Shown: positions 38,723 through 48,705 of the stretch, piece by piece
Layout: every line of letters starts with the position of its first letter
How positions within the stretch are numbered: position 1 is the stretch's first letter
NCBI GenBank assembly: GCA_045110475.1
Contig: JBGCGC010000015.1
Span: 1 to 64,000 of the forward strand
Source: Granulosicoccus sp045110475
GTDB lineage: Bacteria; Pseudomonadota; Gammaproteobacteria; Granulosicoccales; Granulosicoccaceae
Direction: 5' to 3'
DNA length: 64,000 nucleotides
Program-made: the position numbers and the translations under genes
Notes under the pieces: model-generated
Database searches by the model: none
What the model was told of the DNA's origin: nothing
What the model saw: only the letters and a program-made list of their open reading frames with translations

Positions 38723-40408
38723 CTATTTGGGCACCCGACTGGCTTGAAAATCAAGTGCCGCAGTAATCAGACCGGTAAATAGCGGGTGACCATCACGCGG
38801 GTTGGATGTGTACTCGGGGTGGAACTGGCAACCGATGAACCACGGATGGTCCGGCAACTCAACCATTTCGACAAGGCCACTACTATCGACAACGGCCTTC
38901 TCGCCGCTGACCGAATCGCTGACGCTTGGGCCGCTGGACCGAGCTGAAATTACGAGTCCGGCCTCCACCAGGCGATTGGCGTAATTATTGTTGAATTCGA
39001 AACGGTGACGATGTCGTTCGATGATTTGCTCGGTACCGTACATTCTCGCAGCGAGTGAACCCGGAGTCATATCGCACAGTTGACCGCCCAGTCGCATGGT
39101 GCCGCCCAGATCGGAATCCGGATTTCGCACGATAGTTTCGCCATTGGGATTTTTCCACTCGGTAATCAGGGCTATTACCGGGTCACGAGAGTCCAGATCA
39201 AATTCGCTGCTATTGGCCTCGGCAATACCGGCAACATGACGTGCGTATTCAATAACCGCAACTTGCATGCCCAGACAAATCCCAAGGTAGGGAATGTTGT
39301 GCTCGCGGGCGTAGCGCGCTGCCATGATCTTACCTTCTACGCCCCGATTACCAAATCCACCCGGCACCAGAATGGCATCAATCTCGCCCAGAGCTTCCAG
39401 TTCTCCACGTTCGAGTTTCTCGGCATCCAGGTAACGAATCTTGACGCGGCTGTTAGTCTGGATTCCGGCGTGCGTCAGTGCTTCGTTAAGCGATTTATAG
39501 GATTCTGTCAGCTCAGTGTATTTACCCACCATACCTATGGTGACGACTTTTTCCGGTGCACGAATGCCATCCACAACGCGCTGCCATTCGCTGAGATCGG
39601 CGGGTGGCAAATCGAGCTTGAACTGCTCGACCACAAGCTCGTCCAGCTCTTGCGCGTGTAGCATCCGCGGAATGTCATAAATGGTGTCTGCATCCGTCGC
39701 AGCGATAACTGCGCGTTCCTTAACATTGGTGAATAATGCAATCTTGCGACGTTCAGTGTCTGGCAGTGGCCGATCTGCCCGGCAGATAAGGATGTCCGGT
39801 TGAATCCCGATCGAGCGTAATTCCTTGACCGAATGCTGGGTTGGTTTTGTTTTTATTTCACCCGCTGATGCAATATACGGCACGAGCGTCAGATGCATGA
39901 ACAAGGTGTGCTCCTTACCAAGCTCTACTGCCATCTGTCGTATGGCCTCGAGAAACGGGAGCGATTCGATGTCACCGACGGTGCCACCTATTTCAACCAT
40001 GGCGATATCAGCGCCCGTTGAGCCCACCATGACACGCCGCTTGATTTCATCGGTAATGTGCGGGATAACCTGAACGGTGGCACCGAGATAGTCGCCACGA
40101 CGCTCATTGGCAATAACCGTCTCGTACACTCGCCCGGTGGTGAAGTTATTGCTCTGGCTGGTTTGAATTCGGACAAAACGCTCGTAATGCCCCAGGTCGA
40201 GATCGGTCTCGGCACCGTCGTGAGTAACGAACACCTCACCATGCTGATAAGGGCTCATGGTACCCGGATCGACGTTAATGTAGGGGTCTAGCTTGAGCAT
40301 GGTGACCGTCAGGCCACGAGCCTCGAGCAGTGCTGCCAGCGCCGCGGCAGATATACCTTTACCCAGCGAGGATACAACGCCACCAGTTACGAAAATAAAA
40401 CGCGTCAT
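38723..40408 (-). CDS. pyrG: CTP synthase
   Basis: 561 residues: synthetase domain starting FIFVTGGVVSSLGKGI (P-loop) and a class I glutamine amidotransferase domain with LGICLGMQ (catalytic cysteine) and CQFHPEYTSNPRDGHPLF (His/Glu). Converts UTP to CTP with glutamine. About 15 residues longer than the E. coli enzyme, because of a Ser/Val-rich insertion around 505-520 (ISARSSGPSVSDSVSGEKA). Confidence 0.99.
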   Translation of the reverse strand: MTRFIFVTGGVVSSLGKGISAAALAALLEARGLTVTMLKLDPYINVDPGTMSPYQHGEVFVTHDGAETDLDLGHYERFVRIQTSQSNNFTTGRVYETVIANERRGDYLGATVQVIPHITDEIKRRVMVGSTGADIAMVEIGGTVGDIESLPFLEAIRQMAVELGKEHTLFMHLTLVPYIASAGEIKTKPTQHSVKELRSIGIQPDILICRADRPLPDTERRKIALFTNVKERAVIAATDADTIYDIPRMLHAQELDELVVEQFKLDLPPADLSEWQRVVDGIRAPEKVVTIGMVGKYTELTESYKSLNEALTHAGIQTNSRVKIRYLDAEKLERGELEALGEIDAILVPGGFGNRGVEGKIMAARYAREHNIPYLGICLGMQVAVIEYARHVAGIAEANSSEFDLDSRDPVIALITEWKNPNGETIVRNPDSDLGGTMRLGGQLCDMTPGSLAARMYGTEQIIERHRHRFEFNNNYANRLVEAGLVISARSSGPSVSDSVSGEKAVVDSSGLVEMVELPDHPWFIGCQFHPEYTSNPRDGHPLFTGLITAALDFQASRVPK

Positions 40409-40537
40409 GGACTGAGTCTGTTATAGCGGCGTGCAAGGACGCGAGAAAAAACGACGCGGAACATTCCCCGCCGTGAGTGAGGCAGTTTGCCTCCGGACGG
40501 GAGTTAAGGTTACCAGAACGCTGCCCTGCTAACAATT

Positions 40538-40565
40538 GCAAAACACGTGGACACAGGTGTTTTGC
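40538..40565. terminator. Hairpin downstream of tilS
   Basis: GCAAAACAC at 40538-40546 pairs exactly with GTGTTTTGC at 40557-40565 across a 10-base loop, 32 bases after the tilS stop. On the minus strand it is followed by AATTGTTAG, a poor U-tract. It may terminate tilS or attenuate the pyrG transcript; evidence is only the fold. Confidence 0.35.
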
Positions 40566-40596
40566 ACCAGGAGATCGTGATCGGATGGCTGCGGTA

Positions 40597-41952
40597 TCAG
40601 GTCGTCTCAACGGTCGATGAAGGCGCCATTTTTTGCTCTGCAACCGTTCTGTCAGAAACATTACCGACGGACACTTTTCGCGCGTAATCCACAGCCACAG
40701 CCAATTGCCAAACCGCAGCCAGTGACTGATCGATGTAAATCAGAGGAACACAGTCACGTTGCCACGGTGGCACCGAGGATTCCTGCAGAATTTTCTTTAC
40801 CGATTTATGAAAAGCAGGATTGCCCAGGCGAATCAATTCGCCACCTGCCCGGCTCTTGACGATAACACTGCCCGTCTCCGGCAGTCGGATACCCTGCCGG
40901 AAGCATTCACCCAGCGTTAGGGTACTGCCGGTCTCGGCAATGAACAGATCCTCAAACGGCGCACTCCAGTTATAACGAAAGGCCTTGACTTCAGCCTGAG
41001 GCAACATCAGGTAAAGACTGTCCCGGTTTCGGCGAAACTCATACTCACGTACATTGACAATGCCATTTGAGTCGTGCCTTGCACTGATCAGGTCACTATG
41101 CACCTGCATCAGATCTTGCAATCGCGGCATTTGCAGTCCACGTTGCCTTACCCACAAGCGAATGGCGGTAAATGCGCGCTCTTTTGGCAAACGTTTTAGT
41201 GCTGATAACCTGAGTTCAGGCTTGCCAACAACCTTGACGCCATCCAGATCCTGCTGAGCAACACTTTTCAGCGCCTGGCAAGCGGCAGCGCTGCGCATCG
41301 CCGAGCGACTCAAGGTCTGTGTGGCAGCAGGCCAACGGGCCTTGATCAACGGCATAATCCGCAACCGCAGAAAATTTCTGTCGAAGTGCAAATGCTGATT
41401 GGTCGGGTCTTCGACCCAATCGAGACCAAGTCGGTGCGCCTCGTCCAGCAAGGACTGCTGCGAACAGCTTAGCAGCGGCCTTGCCATCATACCTTTACCG
41501 AACAGTCGCTTTCCCGGAATGCCGGCTAGTCCGTCTGGCCCACTGCCTCGCAGGGCCTGTAACAGAAAGGTTTCCGCCTGGTCTTCTGCGTGCTGCGCCA
41601 GCAGCAGATGTTCACCTTTACGCAGCACCCGGTCGAATTCCAGATAACGGGCACGCCTGGCAGATGCTTCCGGACCGCCGGAACCGGCATCGACCTCGCA
41701 TCGACGGACATCCAGCGGCACCTGTAGTGTCAAACAGACATTGCGGGCATGCTCTGCCCAGCTAGCGCTCTCCAGTTGCATGGAGTGGTCCACATGCACA
41801 GCGCGAACATCGAAGTTGCCGCCTTCATCGCGTAATCTGACCATGAGCGCCAACAACAGGTGAGAATCAACACCACCGCTGTAGGCCACACAGAACTGAT
41901 CGACATACGCATGTTGTTCTACGTAATGGGCAATCGCTTCCGTGGGTGTCAT
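40597..41952 (-). CDS. tilS: tRNA(Ile)-lysidine synthase
   Basis: 451 residues from the ATG at 41952, one base after the accA stop; the longer open frame overlaps accA. PP-loop FCVAYSGGVDSHLLLALM, the family block HAEDQAETFLLQALRGSGPDGLAG and DPTNQHLHFDRNFLR, then the C-terminal substrate-binding domains. It modifies C34 of tRNA-Ile2 so that it reads AUA. Coupled to accA, a common neighbour in gammaproteobacteria. Confidence 0.96.
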   Translation of the reverse strand: MTPTEAIAHYVEQHAYVDQFCVAYSGGVDSHLLLALMVRLRDEGGNFDVRAVHVDHSMQLESASWAEHARNVCLTLQVPLDVRRCEVDAGSGGPEASARRARYLEFDRVLRKGEHLLLAQHAEDQAETFLLQALRGSGPDGLAGIPGKRLFGKGMMARPLLSCSQQSLLDEAHRLGLDWVEDPTNQHLHFDRNFLRLRIMPLIKARWPAATQTLSRSAMRSAAACQALKSVAQQDLDGVKVVGKPELRLSALKRLPKERAFTAIRLWVRQRGLQMPRLQDLMQVHSDLISARHDSNGIVNVREYEFRRNRDSLYLMLPQAEVKAFRYNWSAPFEDLFIAETGSTLTLGECFRQGIRLPETGSVIVKSRAGGELIRLGNPAFHKSVKKILQESSVPPWQRDCVPLIYIDQSLAAVWQLAVAVDYARKVSVGNVSDRTVAEQKMAPSSTVETT

Positions 41953-41953
41953 G

Positions 41954-42916
41954 TCAGGTTGTTTCCTTGTACTGTCCGTAGGCACGCAGCTTGTCGGTAC
42001 GGTTGCCAAGCAACGAATCCAGAGGCATGTCAGATAGTAACGCTAGCTCCTCGATAAGAGCTGTTTGCATGTTTTTCGCCATTTGCCCGGGATTGCGGTG
42101 TGCGCCACCTAGCGGCTCATCAATTACACGATCAACGAGACTCAGCTCCAGCAGGCGCCCGGATGTAATGCCCATAGCCTCTGCAGCGTCAGCGGCCTTG
42201 TCCACGCTCTTGTAAAGTATGGATGCGCATCCTTCCGGACTGATAACGGAGTACACGCTGTATTCAAGCATCATGACTCTGTCACCAACACCGATGGCAA
42301 GCGCACCCCCAGAGCCGCCTTCACCAATGACGGTGCAGATTATCGGTGTTTTCAGTCCTGCCATCAAAAAAAGATTGCGGGCGATAGCTTCACTTTGCCC
42401 TCGCTCTTCCGCACCGATTCCCGGATAAGCACCCGGGGTATCAATGAATGTCAGCACAGGTAATGAAAATCGCTCTGCCAGCTCCATCAGCCGTTTGGCC
42501 TTGCGATAGCCCTCCGGTCGTGGCATGCCAAAGTTCCGGTGAATTTTCTCTTTGGTATCACGGCCCTTTTCATGACCAATAACCACCACCGGTTTGCCAT
42601 TGAGCCGTGCTGTGCCGCCTATGATTGCGTTGTCGTCGGCGTACAGCCTGTCACCGTGCAATTCATCAAAGTCAGTAAACACGTTATCGATGTAAAACCG
42701 CGTGTAGGGGCGTTGCGGATGTCTGGCCAGTTTAGCGATTTGCCAACTGCTGAGTTTGGCAAAAATGCTGCTGGTCAGGGTGTCGCACTTTTTCTTGAGG
42801 GTATCAACTTCCTCGCTGATATTGATGTCCGCATCTTCGGTAGCGAATTGCAATTCGCGGATCTTGGCTTCCAGCTCGGCGATTGGCTGTTCGAAGTCGA
42901 GAAAGTTCGGATTCAT
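41954..42916 (-). CDS. accA: Acetyl-CoA carboxylase carboxyltransferase subunit alpha
   Basis: 320 residues, usual length. N-terminal helices (MNPNFLDFEQPIAELEAKIR), then the crotonase-like core with GHEKGRDTKEKIHRNFGMPR, FIDTPGAYPGIGAEERGQS and EGGSGGALAIGVGD. Makes malonyl-CoA with AccD. In many gammaproteobacteria accA follows dnaE directly; here a BCCT gene and two 250-base gaps separate them. Confidence 0.98.
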   Translation of the reverse strand: MNPNFLDFEQPIAELEAKIRELQFATEDADINISEEVDTLKKKCDTLTSSIFAKLSSWQIAKLARHPQRPYTRFYIDNVFTDFDELHGDRLYADDNAIIGGTARLNGKPVVVIGHEKGRDTKEKIHRNFGMPRPEGYRKAKRLMELAERFSLPVLTFIDTPGAYPGIGAEERGQSEAIARNLFLMAGLKTPIICTVIGEGGSGGALAIGVGDRVMMLEYSVYSVISPEGCASILYKSVDKAADAAEAMGITSGRLLELSLVDRVIDEPLGGAHRNPGQMAKNMQTALIEELALLSDMPLDSLLGNRTDKLRAYGQYKETT

Positions 42917-43126
42917 TGAGTCGCTGCTTGCCCCTTGCGTGGTCCGGTTGAGTTTAGCAGTAAGGGGCTTTACTTGGCATATTCGCTGCGCAATAGAACT
43001 AAACCGGTCACAGACGATCAGTCCGGCAGGCAGAACAGATTGGTGAACGTGACGCGAAAAACCTTACGCCTGAAATTAAACAGCGCCTGGTTGTGCAAGG
43101 TATTACCGACAAAGGCTCAACGCTAT

Positions 43127-43155
43127 CCGGGATCGCCAAACCCTGGCGATCCCGG
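43127..43155. terminator. Perfect 12-bp hairpin after the BCCT gene
   Basis: CCGGGATCGCCA at 43127-43138 and TGGCGATCCCGG at 43144-43155 form a perfect GC-rich stem with the loop AACCC, starting 11 bases after the BCCT stop. No U-run follows on the minus strand, so it is not a textbook intrinsic terminator, but position and stability fit a 3' end structure. Confidence 0.55.
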
Positions 43156-43165
43156 GCTGTACGCC

Positions 43166-44932
43166 TTAAGAGGCGGCGGAGGGCACCGTACTGGAGCTTT
43201 CGTGCTTGGCCCGCATGTCATCTCTGATCAATGCCTTGAGCAAGGATATGCCCATTAATATCATCAGGAACGAAAAGGGTATGGCACCCACAATCATCGC
43301 CGACTGGATAGCATTGAGCCCGCCAGCGAGCAACAGAGCCGCAATAACGGCTGTCAGGATCAGACCCCACATGATGATGTGATGCTTGGTAGCAGCAGCT
43401 TGCGAACCACCAGCGTTAATCGTGTTGACGACCAGAACGGCCGAATCAGCAGAAGTGACAAGGTAGGTCAACAACAAGATAACGATCAACACCGATATAA
43501 CGGCAGCGCCTTGAGGTAGCATCACGTTAATCGTCTGGTAGAGCTGCGCGGTCAGGCTTTTGGCAAAGATGGTGCCTTCCGCTGCACCGCTCAGTTCCAG
43601 ATCGATGGCCGTTCCACCAAGCAGGGCAAACCACAGAAAACACATCAGTGAAGGTGCAAATATGGCACCCAGCACAAACTCACGGATACTGCGGTTCTTG
43701 GAAATACGCGCCAGAAAGATGCCAACGAATGGCGCAAACGCTATCCACCATGCCCAATAGAAAATTGACCACCAACCCTGCCATTCGCCAGGACTGCCAG
43801 CGCCATCCGCCGGAAACACCTGGAAGGTAATGGCAGGCAGGTTAATGACGTAATCAACGACACCAAGACCAAGAATTTTCATGGCGTAAGCGGTTGAACC
43901 AAAGATGACAAAAAACACCAGCAAGCCGAATGATAGAACCATGTTGAGGTTACTGAGCCACTTGATACCCTTGCCGACACCCGACAACGCCGACAGTGTT
44001 GACAGGATCATGACCACACCTAACGCCAGCAACATGGACCCGGTAGACGGTACCAGCACGCCATCCGCATCGGCAGTCATTAGCCATTCCTGGCCGGTAA
44101 AGTTGTAGAGACCAGCCGAGAAGGAATCCAGTCCCAGGCCGATGGTCTGACTGATACCAAGGATCGTTGCAACAACCGCAGTTACATCAACGATATGACC
44201 TAGTGGACCCGACAGTGTTTTTCCGAACAATGGTGTGAGTGTCGAACGGATAGTGAGCGGCAATCCTCTTGAATAGGCAAAAAAGGCCAGCGAGATACCG
44301 ACCAGCGCGTAGCACGCCCAGGCGCCCACACCCCAGTGCAGAAACGAATACCGATAAGTTGAGGTCACAGCGGACTCAGTCTTTGGCAACACCAGATCAG
44401 GAATGGCGGCAAGCGAGCCTGCAGCAACCTGCGCCTGATACGTGGCCAATGCAGAACTGCCTTCGGCAACGGCAATACCGGCGGCGTCCAGCGCAGCCTG
44501 AATTTCAATTGCACTCATGCGAATCAAGGGATTGTCGCCGATGTGCCACATGGGCTCACCGGTGGCATACCCAAGCATACCGATACCGATACCGGCACCA
44601 AACATCATAGAAAACCATGAAAAATTGGAAAATTCCGGTTTACCACCATCGCCCAGAATGGTTTTGCCCCAACGCGGATGCACGGCAATAACCAGACAGA
44701 CAACGATGAAAAAAGCCACCGTCCATGTGTAGTAGTAATTTAGATTGTTGAAAGACCATGTCTTCATGGCCCCAAGCGCTTCACCTGCTTGCTCTGGGAA
44801 AATAGCCGCCCAAATCACGATCAACGTGATGGCAATTTTTGATGCTATGGAAACAATCCGGTTAAAGTTCGTGTAGAACCCATCCATCGCTGTTTCGATG
44901 TGCAGATCCTGAAGTGGCGCTTTTATCGCCAT
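43166..44932 (-). CDS. BCCT-family transporter (betaine/choline/carnitine type)
   Basis: 588 residues with about 12 membrane helices. Family motifs: GAGIGIGMLGYATGEPMWH (112-130), FLHWGVGAWACYALVG, and FYWAWWIAFAPFVGIFLARI with the conserved tryptophans, then SKNRSIREFVLGAIFAPSL. Residues about 137-190 form an Ala-rich insertion in the loop before FLHWG that most BCCT proteins lack. It likely imports a quaternary amine or DMSP as osmolyte or nutrient, coupled to sodium or protons; substrate not determinable. Flanked by 249- and 251-base gaps, so it is probably transcribed alone. Confidence 0.92.
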   Translation of the reverse strand: MAIKAPLQDLHIETAMDGFYTNFNRIVSIASKIAITLIVIWAAIFPEQAGEALGAMKTWSFNNLNYYYTWTVAFFIVVCLVIAVHPRWGKTILGDGGKPEFSNFSWFSMMFGAGIGIGMLGYATGEPMWHIGDNPLIRMSAIEIQAALDAAGIAVAEGSSALATYQAQVAAGSLAAIPDLVLPKTESAVTSTYRYSFLHWGVGAWACYALVGISLAFFAYSRGLPLTIRSTLTPLFGKTLSGPLGHIVDVTAVVATILGISQTIGLGLDSFSAGLYNFTGQEWLMTADADGVLVPSTGSMLLALGVVMILSTLSALSGVGKGIKWLSNLNMVLSFGLLVFFVIFGSTAYAMKILGLGVVDYVINLPAITFQVFPADGAGSPGEWQGWWSIFYWAWWIAFAPFVGIFLARISKNRSIREFVLGAIFAPSLMCFLWFALLGGTAIDLELSGAAEGTIFAKSLTAQLYQTINVMLPQGAAVISVLIVILLLTYLVTSADSAVLVVNTINAGGSQAAATKHHIIMWGLILTAVIAALLLAGGLNAIQSAMIVGAIPFSFLMILMGISLLKALIRDDMRAKHESSSTVPSAAS

Positions 44933-45183
44933 ATTTTTGCCCTCCTGCTGGTTATTATTTTACTCAATGCCGTCAATGCAAGGTTGGCAATGAGCCGATC
45001 TGCAAGGCAACTGACTATCAGGTCCTGCAAATCCCTCATGCAAACAGGGTGGCCACAAGCATTGCGATTTCCCCATCCGCGGGGCATTCTTGCACGTTAG
45101 TGCCGGAGGCGACAACCCATTCTCTCGTCTGTACCTGTTTTAATCACGGTCACGTCCGGGAAACCGTGACTCCGCGCAACTCA
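44933..45183. promoter_or_regulatory. Gap between dnaE and the BCCT gene
   Basis: 251 bases without a supportable gene. TCACGGT at 45144-45150 and ACCGTGA at 45163-45169 can form a 7-bp hairpin 15 bases after the dnaE stop, perhaps its 3' end. CAGGAGGGCAAA on the minus strand just upstream of 44932 is a strong ribosome binding site for the BCCT gene. A promoter must lie here but I cannot place it. Confidence 0.4.
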
Positions 45184-48100
45184 CTAGTACACAAGCTCCA
45201 CATTGTCCTCGCCGGTCAACTGATGCAAATGAGTCATCAACTCCAACTGCGGCGTTACTGCCCAGCGATTGCCAGCTCGAATGCGCGCTTCAGCCTGTGC
45301 ATTTCGGTACGAAAACCACACCGGAATTGTACCGCTCTTGTAATTTGACAGCGTGCTTATCAGATCGTCCAGATTGTTTTCAGCCAATTGCCGAGCGTCC
45401 AGGCGGATGAGCAGCTGCCGGGCGAAACGCGCCCTGGCGCTACCCAGATCGTAAATTTCCCGCGCACGAATCTTGAATCCGCCATTGAATTCATCAGGAC
45501 TCACATCTCCGTCCACGATCAACACTTCGTCCTTGACAATCCGCGAGCCAAAATCGTCTATCTGCTCGCCGCGCAGCGTAATTTCCAAACGCCCCGTCCC
45601 GTCATCGATGGTAACGAACTGCATCCGGCCGCCTTGCCCATCACGCTGGCGCACTCCCATAACCAGCCCGGCAGCCACCACCGGCACGCCACGCTGACGA
45701 TATGACGGACCAGAATCCCCACTACCCGCCTTGGCACATACTGCCTTCAATCGACCGTGGGTGAATTTGCTGATCTCCGCCAGATACTCGTTTATCGGGT
45801 GCCCGCTAAGATAGAGCCCGAGGGTATCTTTTTCGGCGCGCAATCTTTCTCGATCCGACCAGTCCGGCAGGGTCACCATCAATTCAGGCTCATCGGCCTC
45901 AACCGGATCGCCGAGACCAAACATATCGTCGATGCCAGCATCCTTGTTTTTGTGACATTGATCAGCGCCACGCAGCGCACTGCCTAAGTGCTGCCACAAA
46001 CTTGCCCGGTTGGGTCCGAGAGCATCAACCGCTCCGGCCTTGACCAACGCTTCGAGCACTCGCTTGTTGACAGCCCCCGGACTGGCACGACGGCATAACT
46101 CGTCCAGAGAGGCGAATGGGCCCGAGGCGTCACGCGTTTCGAGCACATTGGCAAGTGCAGACTCACCTACGCCCTTGATAGCGCCCAGCCCGTAAAGCAC
46201 GGTTTTTTCGTCAACAACCGAAAAGCGCACCGCTGAGCGATTGATATCAGGCGTCTGTACGGTCAGGCCCATGATCTTGCATTCATCAATCAGCCCAACC
46301 ACTTTCTCGGTGTTGTCCATGTCCGCCGACATGACGGCTGCCATGAAGGCTGCCGGGTGGTGGCACTTCAGCCAGGCCGTCTGGTAAGACAACAGAGCGT
46401 AAGCTGCAGAATGCGATTTATTAAAACCGTAGCCTGCAAATTTTTCCACCAGATCAAAGATATTGCCTGCCAGGTCCTTGTCGATAGCGTTGTTGGCACA
46501 ACCCTCAAGGAAAACGGCTCTTTGCTTGGCCATCTCTTCGGGCTTCTTTTTGCCCATGGCTCGGCGCAGGATGTCGGCCGTCCCCAGCGAGTAGCCGGCC
46601 ATGACCTGCGCAATCCCCATGACCTGCTCCTGATACAGGATGACGCCATAAGTGGGTTCTAGTGTGGCCTTGAGCGACTCGAGCTGATAGTCCTCGTGCG
46701 GATAGGACATCTGCTTGCGGCCGTGCTTGCGGTCGATAAAGTCATCGACCATGCCCGACTGCAATGGTCCAGGCCGATACAAGGCCACCAATGCGATGAT
46801 GTCTTCAAAATTGTCGGGACGCAGTCGCTCTATCAGCCGTTTCATACCGGGAGATTCAAGCTGGAAAACCGCGGTTGTCTGCGCGTCCTGCAGCAGTTTA
46901 TAGGTTGGCGCATCGTCCAAAGGCAGCGCCAGCAAATCGATCCGGTTGCCGCTGTGTCTTTCTATCTGCTTAACGGCATTGTCGATAATGGTTAACGTTC
47001 TGAGGCCCAGAAAATCAAATTTGACCAACCCGACATCTTCCGCATCATCCTTGTCGAACTGGGTGACAAGGCTCGATCCGTCCGGCTCGCAGTACAGCGG
47101 GGCAAAATCAGTCAGCGCAGTTGGCGCTATCACTACGCCTCCGGCGTGTTTACCGCAGTTTCGGGCAAGCCCTTCCAGCGACAGTGCCATATCGAGCAGC
47201 GCGGTCGCCTCCTCGTCATGGTCGTAAGCACGCTTGAGATCCTCGGATTCATCCAGCGCCTTGGTCAGGGTCATCCCAACCTCGAAAGGCACCATCTTGG
47301 CAATGGAGTCGACGAAGCCATAAGGATGACTCATTATTCGCCCTACGTCGCGAACCACAGCCTTTGCGGCCATGGTGCCGTAAGTGATGATCTGTGACAC
47401 ACGGTGGGAACCGTACTTGTGTGCCACGTACTGTATAACCCGATCCCGCCCATCCATACAAAAATCGATATCAAAATCTGGCATGGACACCCGCTCGGGA
47501 TTTAGAAAACGCTCGAACAGCAGATCGTAAGCCAGTGGGTCAAGATCGGTAATCATCAACACATAGGCGACCAGTGACCCGGCACCAGACCCTCGTCCGG
47601 GACCAACCGGTATGTCGTTGTCACGCGACCACTTTATGAAGTCTGCAACGATAAGAAAATAACCGGGAAATCCCATCTCGGCAATTACATCGAGCTCACG
47701 TTGCAGTCGCGCATCATACGGTTTGCGGATGTCAGCGAAATTCTCGACCGAGGTGTCGTAAAGTTGGCCCAGACGGACTTCCAGACCGTCCCTTGCAGAA
47801 GCATAGAAGAACTCGGTCTCGGTCATCCCGTCGGGTATCGGAAAGTCCGGCAATACGGGGGTGCCAAGGTTCAATGTCAAATTGCATCGTTTTGCAATTT
47901 CCACGGTATTGGCAATGGCCGCTGGCACATCAGCGAACAGCTCAGCCATTTGCTGAGGGGTTTTCAGGTACTGTTGTTCGGTGACCAGTTTTGGCCTGCG
48001 TGTATCGGCAAGAACATACCCGCTCTGTATGCACAGGCGTGCTTCGTGCGCATCGTATTCATCATGGCCCAGAAAGCGCACATCGTTTGTGGCCACCACG

Positions 48101-48705
48101 CCGATGCCAAGCTCCACCGCAATGGCACATGCACTGGCAATGTATAGCTCTTCCGACGCCTTGCCTGTGCGCTGCAACTCCAGATAGTACCGGTCGCCGA
48201 ATACCGATTGCCATCGCTGCGCTATTTGTCGCGCTTCGTCCTGATGTCCACGAAGCACAGCCTTGCCAACATCCCCGTCCAAAGCCCCGGATAGAACAAT
48301 GATGCCTTCGTGCGCCTCGAACACCCAATCGATATGCACAACCGGTGTGCCATCGTTCTGTCCCTCTTGATATCCGCGCGACACCAGATTGGTGAGGTTC
48401 AGGTAGCCAGTACTATTTTGCACCAGCATGATGACACGGGTTACCTCGTCATCAGGCGCTATGCCACGGATGCGCATGTCGACACCGGCAACAGGTTTGA
48501 TGCCGCAGCCCAAGGCTGCACGGTAATATTTAACCAGCGAAAACATGTTGCCACGATCGGTGACAGCAGCGGCTGCCATATTACTTGCCACGGTTTTGGC
48601 AAATGGCTTAATACGAACGGTGCTGTCCACCAATGAAAATTCAGTGTGCACACTCAGGTGCACAAAGGGCGTTACCACGTTTGCGCCGAGTGCTTGTTCA
48701 CTCAT
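45184..48705 (-). CDS. dnaE: DNA polymerase III subunit alpha
   Basis: 1173 residues. PHP domain first (FVHLSVHTEFSLVDSTVRIK), then the C-family polymerase core with the catalytic aspartates in MPDFDIDFCMDGRDRVIQYV and GPGRGSGAGSLVAYVL, a helix-hairpin-helix region (YGLGAIKGVGESALANV) and an OB fold (VPVVAAGLVMGVRQRDGQGG). The main replicative polymerase. The ATG overlaps the rnhB stop as ATGA. Confidence 0.99.
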   Translation of the reverse strand: MSEQALGANVVTPFVHLSVHTEFSLVDSTVRIKPFAKTVASNMAAAAVTDRGNMFSLVKYYRAALGCGIKPVAGVDMRIRGIAPDDEVTRVIMLVQNSTGYLNLTNLVSRGYQEGQNDGTPVVHIDWVFEAHEGIIVLSGALDGDVGKAVLRGHQDEARQIAQRWQSVFGDRYYLELQRTGKASEELYIASACAIAVELGIGVVATNDVRFLGHDEYDAHEARLCIQSGYVLADTRRPKLVTEQQYLKTPQQMAELFADVPAAIANTVEIAKRCNLTLNLGTPVLPDFPIPDGMTETEFFYASARDGLEVRLGQLYDTSVENFADIRKPYDARLQRELDVIAEMGFPGYFLIVADFIKWSRDNDIPVGPGRGSGAGSLVAYVLMITDLDPLAYDLLFERFLNPERVSMPDFDIDFCMDGRDRVIQYVAHKYGSHRVSQIITYGTMAAKAVVRDVGRIMSHPYGFVDSIAKMVPFEVGMTLTKALDESEDLKRAYDHDEEATALLDMALSLEGLARNCGKHAGGVVIAPTALTDFAPLYCEPDGSSLVTQFDKDDAEDVGLVKFDFLGLRTLTIIDNAVKQIERHSGNRIDLLALPLDDAPTYKLLQDAQTTAVFQLESPGMKRLIERLRPDNFEDIIALVALYRPGPLQSGMVDDFIDRKHGRKQMSYPHEDYQLESLKATLEPTYGVILYQEQVMGIAQVMAGYSLGTADILRRAMGKKKPEEMAKQRAVFLEGCANNAIDKDLAGNIFDLVEKFAGYGFNKSHSAAYALLSYQTAWLKCHHPAAFMAAVMSADMDNTEKVVGLIDECKIMGLTVQTPDINRSAVRFSVVDEKTVLYGLGAIKGVGESALANVLETRDASGPFASLDELCRRASPGAVNKRVLEALVKAGAVDALGPNRASLWQHLGSALRGADQCHKNKDAGIDDMFGLGDPVEADEPELMVTLPDWSDRERLRAEKDTLGLYLSGHPINEYLAEISKFTHGRLKAVCAKAGSGDSGPSYRQRGVPVVAAGLVMGVRQRDGQGGRMQFVTIDDGTGRLEITLRGEQIDDFGSRIVKDEVLIVDGDVSPDEFNGGFKIRAREIYDLGSARARFARQLLIRLDARQLAENNLDDLISTLSNYKSGTIPVWFSYRNAQAEARIRAGNRWAVTPQLELMTHLHQLTGEDNVELVY

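Noticed and set aside
43127..43155. Textbook intrinsic terminator
   Set aside because: The stem is perfect, but no U-run follows on the BCCT strand; kept only as a probable 3' structure.
44900..45100. Small open frame between dnaE and the BCCT gene
   Set aside because: It begins inside the BCCT gene on the other strand and has no recognisable protein features.
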